Below, piece by piece: positions 1 to 5,987 of a stretch of DNA of 18,452 nt. Source of the DNA: JAADDV01 sp964582875 (lineage in GTDB: Bacteria > Aquificota > Aquificia > Aquificales > Hydrogenothermaceae). The stretch is from positions 1 to 18,452 of the forward strand of contig CAZOTZ010000030.1 in assembly GCA_964582875.1 (NCBI GenBank), written 5' to 3'. Made by a program: the position numbers and the translations under genes. The notes beneath the pieces are model-generated. The model saw nothing but the letters and a program-made list of their open reading frames with translations. It did not search any database and was not told where the DNA came from. Position 1 is the first letter of the stretch. Each line of letters starts with the position of its first letter.

Positions 1-851
1 AAAAATCTGTCCCTGGCATCAACAACAATCAGTGGTATGTGGAAGTTATCTCTGAATGTCTTCTCTACCTGTTCCCTTTCTCCTTTCCTTAAGAGACCGT
101 TATCAACAAATATACAGGTGAGATTGTCTCCTATTGCGTTATGGACGAGAACTGCAGCCACAGAAGAATCAACACCACCAGACAAAGCACATATAGCTTT
201 TTTATTCCCAACCATCTTTCTTATTTCAACTTCTTTTTCCATAAGAAAACTTCCCATAGTCCAGTCCTGTTTACAGCCACATATCTCAACAGCAAAGTTC
301 TTGAGAATATCTTTTCCCATATAAGTGTGGGAAACTTCAGGGTGAAACTGGACTCCCCATATTTTCTTTTCTTTGTTCCTTACTGCTGCAAAGGGAGCAT
401 TATATGTTCTTGCTATTGGTTCAAAGCCTTCAGGTAGTTTTGTTACCCTATCACCGTGGGACATCCATACATGTATTTCGTTTGGTATGTTTTTAAACAG
501 GTCTTCATGGTTAAGCACTTCAAGTTCAGCCCTTCCATACTCATGTCTTTCTGCTTTTACAACCTCTCCACCAAAGTGGTGTGTGATAAGTTGGAGTCCA
601 TAACATATTCCTAAGATAGGAAGCCCTAAATCATAAACCCTTTCATCTGGTTTTGGAGCATCAGGTTCATAGACTGAAGCTGGACCCCCAGAAAATATTA
701 TTCCTTTTGGATTATGCTTCTTTATCTCTTCTATAGATGCGTTGTAAGGAAGTATCTCACTATAAACGTGGATTTCCCTTATTCTCCTTGCTATTAACTG
801 TGTATACTGGGAACCAAAATCTAAAATAACTATACCCTGATGTTGAGACAA
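1..851 (-). CDS. guaA: GMP synthase (glutamine-hydrolysing), N-terminal 283 residues, cut by the window edge
   Basis: GMP synthase converts XMP to GMP in the cytoplasm with ATP and glutamine, the last step of guanine nucleotide synthesis. Reading the minus strand gives a class I glutamine amidotransferase domain (about residues 5-190). It has the nucleophile Cys83 in LGICYGLQ and the His170/Glu172 pair in FHPEVSHT. The start of the ATP-pyrophosphatase domain follows, with the P-loop-like SGGVDSS at 224-230. The family is about 510 residues long, so slightly more than half is present. The start is a TTG codon: the protein begins MSQHQGIVILDFGSQYT, and GAGGAG lies 7 bases upstream, whereas no ATG fits. 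A TATAAT hexamer sits about 35 bases upstream of the start. The gene is divergent from the small Cys-motif protein. Family assignment is certain; the choice of TTG start is very likely. Confidence 0.96.
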   Translation of the reverse strand, partial: MSQHQGIVILDFGSQYTQLIARRIREIHVYSEILPYNASIEEIKKHNPKGIIFSGGPASVYEPDAPKPDERVYDLGLPILGICYGLQLITHHFGGEVVKAERHEYGRAELEVLNHEDLFKNIPNEIHVWMSHGDRVTKLPEGFEPIARTYNAPFAAVRNKEKKIWGVQFHPEVSHTYMGKDILKNFAVEICGCKQDWTMGSFLMEKEVEIRKMVGNKKAICALSGGVDSSVAAVLVHNAIGDNLTCIFVDNGLLRKGEREQVEKTFRDNFHIPLIVVDARDRF

Positions 852-884
852 ATTGCTCTCCTCTAAATGTTTTTTAATGAGAAT

Positions 885-890
885 ATTATA
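885..890 (-). promoter_or_regulatory. Possible -10 box of guaA
   Basis: A perfect TATAAT reads toward guaA about 35 bases before its TTG start. No convincing -35 hexamer is seen 16-18 bases further upstream, so this is only a partial promoter match in an AT-rich 140-base divergent spacer. Confidence 0.35.
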
Positions 891-991
891 CCTTAGTGTT
901 TTGTTAAAAATTCTTAATCAAAATTTCATAAAAGATAAATATTACACCTTTAAAATCTTTCCCAGAAAATAAATCTGATGGAGGTTTAAAA

Positions 992-1177
992 ATGAAAGAA
1001 AAACAGTCAGAAAAGATTGATGTCAGAGAAGAAAAGGTTTCTTTCTTCTGCAAGTGTGGTGAGTACAACGAGGAAACCATTGTTGTTTCAAGTGGTATAG
1101 GAATAGTAGATACCACCTGTAAAAAATGCAAACAAAGGATTTTATTCCTTTACTATTCAGAAAAGCAGGAAGTTTAA
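992..1177 (+). CDS. Small protein with CxC and CxxC motifs, possible zinc ribbon
   Basis: I do not recognise a named family for this 61-residue protein. It has a charged N-terminus, then Cys20-x-Cys22 and Cys43-x2-Cys46 separated by 20 residues, a spacing compatible with one zinc-ribbon or rubredoxin-like metal site. The segment between is beta-prone and the tail is short. A strong GGAGG lies 7 bases before the ATG, and codon use resembles the neighbours, so it is very likely a real gene. It is divergent from guaA. Its stop overlaps the stop of the convergent DHH phosphoesterase gene by 4 bases. There is no signal peptide or membrane segment, so it is probably cytoplasmic. A redox role instead of zinc binding cannot be excluded. 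No function is proposed. Confidence 0.75.
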   Translation: MKEKQSEKIDVREEKVSFFCKCGEYNEETIVVSSGIGIVDTTCKKCKQRILFLYYSEKQEV

Positions 1178-2160
1178 GCTGTTTTTAAAAGAACAGGTTC
1201 CTGCTCTTTCATTTCTTCTTTTATCGTATCTATGATTTTTTGTTTCACTTCCTCTTCTGTTCCTTTAAGCCTACAACCAGCTGCGTCCCTGTGTCCACCT
1301 CCACCTAATTTCTGGGCTATTTTTTGAACGTTGATTTTACCTTTTCCCCTTAATGAAACTCTCCATGTTTCCTTATCTGGTTTCTGTATCATTATAAAAG
1401 CTACTTCAACCCCATCAATTCCCCGTGCAAAATTTACAAACCCTTCTGTTTCTTCTTCTTCAGCGCCTGTTTTTTCTAAAAACTCTCTTCTGACAACAAG
1501 AGAGGCTATCTTACCATTATCTGTAAGCTCTATAGTTGAAAGAACTTCTTTTAAAAGAAAAATCGTACTTGGTTTATTTCTTTCAAAAATCATTGTTGAC
1601 ATGTAGTTTGGATTTACCCCTTTTTCTACTAAAAATTCGGCAAAATCAAAGGTTTCCTTGTTTACGTTGTTGTATTTAAAAGAGCCTGTATCTGTAAGTA
1701 AACCTGCATAAAGACACATTGCAATATTCTTGTCTATCTCTTTTTCATCCCACTGTCTCAGTATTCTTCCTACTACTGTTGTTGTAGATGGAGCTTTTGG
1801 GTCTACATAATCATATGGACTTTCAACATTTCCACCTAAGTGGTGGTCTATTCTTATTACTTCTTTTGCTTTAACTTCAGCTCCTGCCCTGAAAACTCCA
1901 GCAGCATCAACTAAAATAGCAAGGTCAAACTCTTTATCTAAAGGAAGTTTCTTTATCTCATCTGCGTTTGGTAAAAAGTCGTATATATGTGGAAGAGGGT
2001 CTTTCATTGCACACGTTACATTTTTGCCCTTTTTCCTTAAAAAAGAACATAGGGCAAGCATACTTCCTATTCCATCTCCATCTGGATTTTCATGGGTAAA
2101 TATAAGTATTTCTCCATTTTCCTTTTTAAGTCTCTCAATAACCGGAATTTCACCATTCAT
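1174..2160 (-). CDS. nrnA: DHH/DHHA1 phosphoesterase, bifunctional oligoribonuclease/pAp phosphatase NrnA-type
   Basis: This 328-residue cytoplasmic enzyme belongs to the DHH superfamily. Its NrnA members degrade 2-5 nt RNAs (nanoRNAs) and dephosphorylate 3'-phosphoadenosine 5'-phosphate. The metal-binding motifs of the DHH domain are visible: THENPDGDGIGS (His23, Asp27, Asp29), an Asp near 85 in AILVDAAG, RIDHHLGG (Asp105-His106-His107) and VDP near 120. The C-terminal DHHA1 substrate-binding motif GGGGHRDAAGC lies near residue 290. The ATG beginning MNGEIPVIERL was chosen because AGGAGG lies 6 bases before it; an ATG 27 bases upstream has no such site. The gene follows nth on the same strand after 76 bases, so co-transcription is possible. 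Its stop overlaps the convergent small gene by 4 bases. The substrate (nanoRNA, pAp or c-di-AMP breakdown products) is inferred from the family. Confidence 0.9.
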   Translation of the reverse strand: MNGEIPVIERLKKENGEILIFTHENPDGDGIGSMLALCSFLRKKGKNVTCAMKDPLPHIYDFLPNADEIKKLPLDKEFDLAILVDAAGVFRAGAEVKAKEVIRIDHHLGGNVESPYDYVDPKAPSTTTVVGRILRQWDEKEIDKNIAMCLYAGLLTDTGSFKYNNVNKETFDFAEFLVEKGVNPNYMSTMIFERNKPSTIFLLKEVLSTIELTDNGKIASLVVRREFLEKTGAEEEETEGFVNFARGIDGVEVAFIMIQKPDKETWRVSLRGKGKINVQKIAQKLGGGGHRDAAGCRLKGTEEEVKQKIIDTIKEEMKEQEPVLLKTA

Positions 2161-2220
2161 TTTTATCCTCCTGCTTAAAACAACCAACTGTATTATTTAC
2201 CTGACCTGAAAATCTTCTAT

Positions 2221-2251
2221 AACAAAAATCATATTTCTATAGATTTTTGTT
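2221..2251. repeat. AT-rich inverted repeat at the nth-nrnA junction
   Basis: AACAAAAATC and its perfect reverse complement GATTTTTGTT are separated by 11 bases that contain the nth stop codon. As RNA from the minus strand this gives a weak 10-bp hairpin with a U-rich right arm. It could slow or end transcription between nth and nrnA, but there is no GC-rich stem, and by rough estimate about one such repeat is expected by chance in this much AT-rich DNA. Confidence 0.3.
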
Positions 2252-2899
2252 TTCATATGGACATATATCAACGAGATAACACTCTTTACACTTTGGTTTT
2301 CTTGCTGTGCATATATACCTACCAAATAGAACAAGGGCATTTGATATATAAACCCAGTTTTCTTTTGAAAAAAAGTTAGCTAAATCCTTTTCTATCTTTT
2401 CAGGATTATCATGACAGGTAAGACCAAGTCTTTTACTCACCCTTTTTACATGGGTATCTACAACAATAGCAGGTTTTTTAAATGCATTAACAAGAATAAC
2501 TGAAGCTGTTTTTCTTCCAACACCTGGAAGTTTTACAAGCTCTTCAATTGTATCAGGAACTTTTCCATTGTGTTTCTCAACAAGTATTCTGCTTATTTCT
2601 TTTATCCTTTCTGCTTTTTTTCTGTAGTAGTTAATAGGCTTTAGAATTTCATACAAATCCTGTATGTCTGCATTTGCAAGCTTTTCAGGGGTTGGGTATT
2701 TTTCAAAGAGTTTTGGGGAAACCTGATTTACTTTTACATCGGTAGTCTGTGCAGAAAGAACAACAACAATGAGAAGCTCAAACTCATTTTTAAAGTTTAG
2801 TTCTGTTTTTGGCTCTGGAAAATGTTTTTTCAGTCTATTTATCAGCTCTTCTTCTGTAAATGGAGGTTTTACATCACAATCTTTACTTTTTTTAGGCAT
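2237..2899 (-). CDS. nth: Endonuclease III, DNA glycosylase/AP lyase
   Basis: Endonuclease III removes oxidised pyrimidines and cleaves the abasic site in base excision repair. The 220-residue protein shows the helix-hairpin-helix LPGVGRKTASVIL (124-136) with the catalytic lysine Lys130, and the catalytic aspartate Asp148 in VVDTHVKR. A C-terminal [4Fe-4S] loop has Cys197, Cys204, Cys207 and Cys213 in the canonical C-x6-C-x2-C-x5-C spacing. The length matches the bacterial family (about 210-220). The ATG is preceded by GAGGAG at 3 bases. It starts only 9 bases after the 5'-nuclease gene on the same strand, so the two are almost certainly one transcript, which fits a repair pairing. All key residues are intact. 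Confidence 0.97.
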   Translation of the reverse strand: MPKKSKDCDVKPPFTEEELINRLKKHFPEPKTELNFKNEFELLIVVVLSAQTTDVKVNQVSPKLFEKYPTPEKLANADIQDLYEILKPINYYRKKAERIKEISRILVEKHNGKVPDTIEELVKLPGVGRKTASVILVNAFKKPAIVVDTHVKRVSKRLGLTCHDNPEKIEKDLANFFSKENWVYISNALVLFGRYICTARKPKCKECYLVDICPYENKNL

Positions 2900-2908
2900 T
2901 GTTCTCCT

Positions 2909-3799
2909 CTAAAAAAGGGTTCCCTGTTTCTGCTTTAACTCTTCCTTTTTCGGCTTACTGATTTCTTTTAAAAGGGATTTAAAGCCAAGCTCCTCAAACT
3001 CTTCTTTCAGCTTCTGGAGGTCTGCTTTTCCTTTTTTCAGGTCTTTTACATTAATGTCTATAGGAATATCTGTCTTAAGGCTAACAAGGAAAACATTCTC
3101 CTTTAATCTTTCTCTGGCTTCCTCAAAAGCTTCTTTCAGTTTTGGTTTCAGTAAGTCTATGTTCTGGAGGATTTTTTCTAAAGAACCAAACTCATTTAGA
3201 AGTTTTGAGGCTGTTTTAGGACCTACACCTTTAACACCAATAATGTTGTCAACTGTATCTCCAACCATAGCAAGGTAATCAACAAACTGTTCAGGATATA
3301 TACCGTACTTTTCTTTCACTTTCTCCCTATCAAATATCTCACCATTCACAGGATTTAGGATTTTTATGTTTTCCTCAACAAGCTGCATCATATCCTTATC
3401 AGGGGTTACTACTATAACTTCAAATCCTTCATTTTTACCTTTCTTTGCAAGGGTTGCAATTATGTCATCTGCTTCATATCCGGGTATCTCTATAATCTTT
3501 ATACCCCACAGTTTTATTAGCTCTTTTATTTTTGGTATCTGAGATTTTAGCTCATCTGGAGTTTCCTTTCTGTTTGCTTTGTACCCATGATACTTTTCAT
3601 GTCTAAATGTTTTTCCTGGAAGGTCAAAAACTACAGCTATATATTCAGGGGAAAGGTCTTTCATAAGGGAGGAAAGCATCCTTAAAAATCCGTAGATAGC
3701 CCCTGTTGGCTCTCCTTTTGGGCTTTTTAATGGAGGTAGTGCGTAAAACGCTCTATATAGATAAGATGAACCATCAACAAGAACAAGTTTTTTATTCAT
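2909..3799 (-). CDS. Free-standing 5'-3' exonuclease / flap endonuclease (PolA N-domain family)
   Basis: This 296-residue protein corresponds to the 5'-nuclease domain that in most bacteria is the N-terminus of DNA polymerase I. It removes RNA primers and 5' flaps in Okazaki fragment maturation and repair. Metal ligands are visible in order: Asp9 (VLVDGSSYLYRAFYA), Asp59 (VVFDLPGKTFRH), Glu109/Asp111/Asp112 (GYEADDIIATLA), Asp134/Asp136 (TPDKDMMQL) and Asp181/Asp184 (GDTVDNIIGV). They are followed by a helix-hairpin-helix (KGVGPKTASKLL). The frame stops cleanly after a Lys-rich tail, and nth follows 9 bases later, so no polymerase domain is attached. From memory, Aquifex also encodes this domain separately from the polymerase. 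The GDTVDN motif differs from the more usual GDSSDN. The ribosome site before the ATG is weak. Confidence 0.93.
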   Translation of the reverse strand: MNKKLVLVDGSSYLYRAFYALPPLKSPKGEPTGAIYGFLRMLSSLMKDLSPEYIAVVFDLPGKTFRHEKYHGYKANRKETPDELKSQIPKIKELIKLWGIKIIEIPGYEADDIIATLAKKGKNEGFEVIVVTPDKDMMQLVEENIKILNPVNGEIFDREKVKEKYGIYPEQFVDYLAMVGDTVDNIIGVKGVGPKTASKLLNEFGSLEKILQNIDLLKPKLKEAFEEARERLKENVFLVSLKTDIPIDINVKDLKKGKADLQKLKEEFEELGFKSLLKEISKPKKEELKQKQGTLF

Positions 3800-3832
3800 G
3801 CTTTAAAAATTAATACATTATTCTTCTGTTGT

Positions 3833-3899
3833 AAAGATTTTTTTAATAATCTTTTTAATATAAAATAGAAACCTAAAAATCTTAATAAAGCTTATTAAG
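3833..3899. promoter_or_regulatory. Divergent control region with two inverted repeats
   Basis: The 109 bases between the divergent 5'-nuclease and aminotransferase genes hold two inverted repeats. AAAGATT...AATCTTT (3833-3839 and 3848-3854) is followed by CTTAATAA-AGC-TTATTAAG (3881-3899). The second directly overlaps the ribosome site AAGGAGGG of the aminotransferase gene, so as RNA it could mask that site and as DNA it could be an operator. A possible -10 TATAAA (3859-3864) lies between them on the plus strand, without a clear -35. All parts are AT-rich, so chance is a live alternative. Confidence 0.4.
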
Positions 3900-3908
3900 G
3901 AGGGTTTT

Positions 3909-5054
3909 ATGCTTATAAAAGAAAGACTTTTTACCCCGGGACCTGTCCCCTTACCTCCACAGGTGATAAAAGCCTTAGGTCAACAGATAATACACCATAG
4001 AACTCCTGAATTTACACAGATATTCCTTGATGTAAGGAAAAATCTCCAGAAACTTTTAAAAACAGATAGAGATGTTCTCCTTTTTGCTTCCTCTGGAACC
4101 GGTGCAATGGAAGCATCAGTGCTCAATTTTTTCTGTAAAAAAGATAAAGTACTTGTGATAAATGCAGGTAAATTTGGACAGAGATGGAAAGAGCTTGCTG
4201 AAACGTATGATTTGAATGTCATTGATTATCAGATAGAATGGGGAAAAACATACAACAGGGAAAAGATAAATCAGATTATTCAGGAAAATCCTGATTTGAA
4301 AGGTATTCTTGTTCAACAGTCTGAGACATCTACAACAACTCTCCACGATGTTAGCTTTTTAGCTGAAGTATCCCAAAAACTTGAGGACTGTATACTTGTT
4401 GTTGATGGAATAACATCTGTAGGTGTTTACGAAGTTTATCCTGAAGAGATAGGAATAGATGTACTTGTTACAGGCTCACAAAAGGCTTTAATGCTTCCTC
4501 CAGGTCTTTCTGTTCTTTACTACTCTGAAAAAGCAGAAAAAAGACTTCCTAAAAGTGATATTCCAAAATACTATTTTGATGTGGAAAAAGAAGCAAAAAA
4601 ACAGCAAAAGGGACAGACTGCATATACACCTGCGATAAATCTTATAATAGCCCTTAACGAAAGCTTAAAAATGATGCTTGATGAAGGTATTGAAAACCTT
4701 GCTAAAAGACACGAGATAATGGCTAAGGCTACAAGGGAAGCGATAAAAGAGATAGGTTTAAAACTTCTTTCAGAAAGTCCTGCAAACTCTGCAACAGGAG
4801 TTTACTCCCCTGAAGGTATAAACGCTGACGATTTAAGAAAAGAACTGTTGAAAGTAGGTTTTAGAGTAGCAGGTGGTCAGGACCACCTTAAAGGAAAAAT
4901 ATTTAGAATTGCCCATATGGGTTATTTTGATTTTATGGATATTATCCAGGTTATCGGAGCTTTGGAGATTGTTCTTTCAAAAATGGGATACCCTGTTGAG
5001 CTTGGAAAAGGTGTTAAAAAAGCTCAGGAAATCGTATTAGAAAATCTAAAGTGA
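3909..5054 (+). CDS. Class-V PLP aminotransferase of the serine/alanine-glyoxylate type; candidate phosphoserine aminotransferase
   Basis: This 381-residue fold-type I enzyme belongs to the serine-pyruvate/alanine-glyoxylate aminotransferase family, some members of which are labelled 'soluble hydrogenase 42 kDa subunit' in databases. It starts with the family signature FTPGPVPLPP (8-17). It has SSGTGAMEAS (61-70) for cofactor phosphate binding, Asp166 in VVDGITSVG contacting the PLP ring, and the Schiff-base Lys192 in TGSQKALMLPPGLS. Near the C-terminus GGQDHLKGKIFRIAHMG carries the carboxylate-binding Arg. AAGGAGGG lies 4 bases before the ATG. The next gene, 42 bases downstream, is a phosphoserine phosphatase, so this enzyme may make O-phosphoserine from 3-phosphohydroxypyruvate. 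A glyoxylate or pyruvate transaminase role is the alternative. Family is certain; substrate is inference from context. Confidence 0.93.
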   Translation: MLIKERLFTPGPVPLPPQVIKALGQQIIHHRTPEFTQIFLDVRKNLQKLLKTDRDVLLFASSGTGAMEASVLNFFCKKDKVLVINAGKFGQRWKELAETYDLNVIDYQIEWGKTYNREKINQIIQENPDLKGILVQQSETSTTTLHDVSFLAEVSQKLEDCILVVDGITSVGVYEVYPEEIGIDVLVTGSQKALMLPPGLSVLYYSEKAEKRLPKSDIPKYYFDVEKEAKKQQKGQTAYTPAINLIIALNESLKMMLDEGIENLAKRHEIMAKATREAIKEIGLKLLSESPANSATGVYSPEGINADDLRKELLKVGFRVAGGQDHLKGKIFRIAHMGYFDFMDIIQVIGALEIVLSKMGYPVELGKGVKKAQEIVLENLK

Positions 5055-5096
5055 TTTATAATAATTAGTTCTTAATCAAAATAAAGGAGGTATCTT

Positions 5097-5735
5097 TTGG
5101 CTGTAAGAATAATATATGTAAGACATGCAGAAAGCCTGTGGAACCCAATAGGTAAGTATCAGGGAAGACTTGACCCTGAACTTTCAGAAAGGGGACATAA
5201 ACAGGCACAACTCCTTGCAAAGGCTTTAAAAAAATACAATCCAACAGCTTTATACTCAAGCCCACTGAAAAGAACATATATGACAGCAGAGTATATAAAA
5301 AAAGAAACAGGTTTAGAGATAAATATTGATGAAGACATTATAGAGATAGACCACGGTGAATGGTCTGGTATGCTTGTTGAAGAAGTAAAAGAGAAATACC
5401 CTGATATGTTCAGACAGTGGCTTTATGAACCGGAAACAATCAAGTTTCCCCATGGGGAAACCTTGATTGATGTGTATAACAGGGTGAAACATTTTCAGGA
5501 AAAAATGCTTGAAAAACACGATGGAGAAACTGTCATAGCAGTATCCCACACTGTACCTATAAGAGCTTCCTTTGTTGCAGGTCTTGATTTACCACTTGCG
5601 AAGTTCTGGAGTTTTGGATGTGATAACGCATCTTACTCAATTCTTGATTACGAAAAGGTAAGACCTATCCTTTATAAGCTAAACAACACTTATTTCTTAG
5701 GTGAACTGTTTGTCCCAGCCTTAGATGCTCTTTAA
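5097..5735 (+). CDS. pspA: Metal-independent phosphoserine phosphatase (histidine phosphatase superfamily)
   Basis: The 212-residue protein has the histidine phosphatase catalytic set: RHAES with nucleophile His10, Arg60-containing SSPLKRT, the general acid Glu83 in EIDHGEWSG, and His151 in VSHTVP. Phosphoglycerate mutases share this fold. However, the sequence closely follows what I recall of the Hydrogenobacter thermophilus metal-independent phosphoserine phosphatase, including HGEWSGMLVEEV and the near-identical KFWSFGCDNASYS block. It also has a His (His86) at the position reported there to help recognise phosphoserine. It should therefore dephosphorylate O-phosphoserine to serine. The start is TTG with AAAGGAGG 6 bases upstream; no ATG fits. 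It follows the aminotransferase in the same direction and ends at a terminator, closing a two-gene unit. The main alternative is a phosphoglycerate mutase-like enzyme. Confidence 0.92.
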   Translation: MAVRIIYVRHAESLWNPIGKYQGRLDPELSERGHKQAQLLAKALKKYNPTALYSSPLKRTYMTAEYIKKETGLEINIDEDIIEIDHGEWSGMLVEEVKEKYPDMFRQWLYEPETIKFPHGETLIDVYNRVKHFQEKMLEKHDGETVIAVSHTVPIRASFVAGLDLPLAKFWSFGCDNASYSILDYEKVRPILYKLNNTYFLGELFVPALDAL

Positions 5736-5736
5736 T

Positions 5737-5753
5737 AGCCCTTTCGGGCTTTT
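5737..5753 (+). terminator. Intrinsic terminator after pspA
   Basis: AGCCC-TTTC-GGGCT forms a 5-bp GC-rich stem with a 4-base loop, followed at once by TTT and a T-rich stretch, starting 2 bases after the pspA stop. The duplicate at 5892-5908 is the artefactual second copy. Confidence 0.85.
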
Positions 5754-5763
5754 CCTTTATTAA

Positions 5764-5863
5764 NNNNNNNNNNNNNNNNNNNNNNNNNNNNNNNNNNNNN
5801 NNNNNNNNNNNNNNNNNNNNNNNNNNNNNNNNNNNNNNNNNNNNNNNNNNNNNNNNNNNNNNN
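5764..5863. other. Scaffold gap 1 (100 N)
   Basis: Exactly 100 undetermined bases. Because both flanks carry the same 55 bases, the true distance is probably negative (contigs overlap) and no sequence is missing. Confidence 0.97.
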
Positions 5864-5922
5864 TTTGTCCCAGCCTTAGATGCTCTTTAATAGCCCTTTC
5901 GGGCTTTTCCTTTATTAAGGTA

Positions 5923-5952
5923 TTGTCATACATGTATATAAAAATTTATTAA
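5923..5952 (+). promoter_or_regulatory. Putative promoter of the large surface-protein gene
   Basis: TTGTCA and TATTAA are spaced by 18 bases, about 35 bases before the ATG. They fit a housekeeping-sigma promoter. Two tandem copies of ATTAATAAT (5948-5956, 5957-5965) cover the -10 and start region. The AT-rich background makes this a moderate call. Confidence 0.45.
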
Positions 5953-5987
5953 TAATATTAATAATATAAACAAATTTGGGGGATATT

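Larger units (their letters stand above)
5709..5918 (+). repeat. Exact 55-bp duplicate around scaffold gap 1 (assembly artefact)
   Basis: The 55 bases at 5709-5763 (end of pspA plus terminator) recur without mismatch at 5864-5918 on the other side of the N run. Such an exact overlap on both sides of a fixed-size gap is the mark of two contigs that share one terminal k-mer (k=55). The second copy carries a false repeat of the pspA tail and terminator and should be collapsed. Confidence 0.95.

Noticed and set aside
37..603. Plus-strand open frames opposite guaA
   Set aside because: The minus strand encodes an uninterrupted GMP synthase with all catalytic motifs; these frames have no ribosome sites and shadow composition.
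4871..4888. Inverted repeat AGGTGGTC-AG-GACCACCT in the aminotransferase gene
   Set aside because: It encodes the family-conserved GGQDHLKGK motif, so the symmetry is explained by codon choice in a constrained segment.
911..5082. Shared 14-mer TTCTTAATCAAAAT upstream of the small Cys-motif gene (911-924) and of pspA (5069-5082)
   Set aside because: At about 18 kb, one exact 14-base match is expected by chance in AT-rich DNA, and the two positions relative to the starts differ.
5864..5918. Second terminator and second copy of the pspA 3' end
   Set aside because: Identical to 5709-5763 across a 100-N gap with k-mer-size overlap, so it is an assembly duplicate and not a tandem repeat in the genome.
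5976..5987. Alternative TTG start for the surface protein
   Set aside because: The TTG lies inside the GGGGG ribosome site region; the ATG 12 bases later has correct spacing and a clean signal peptide.
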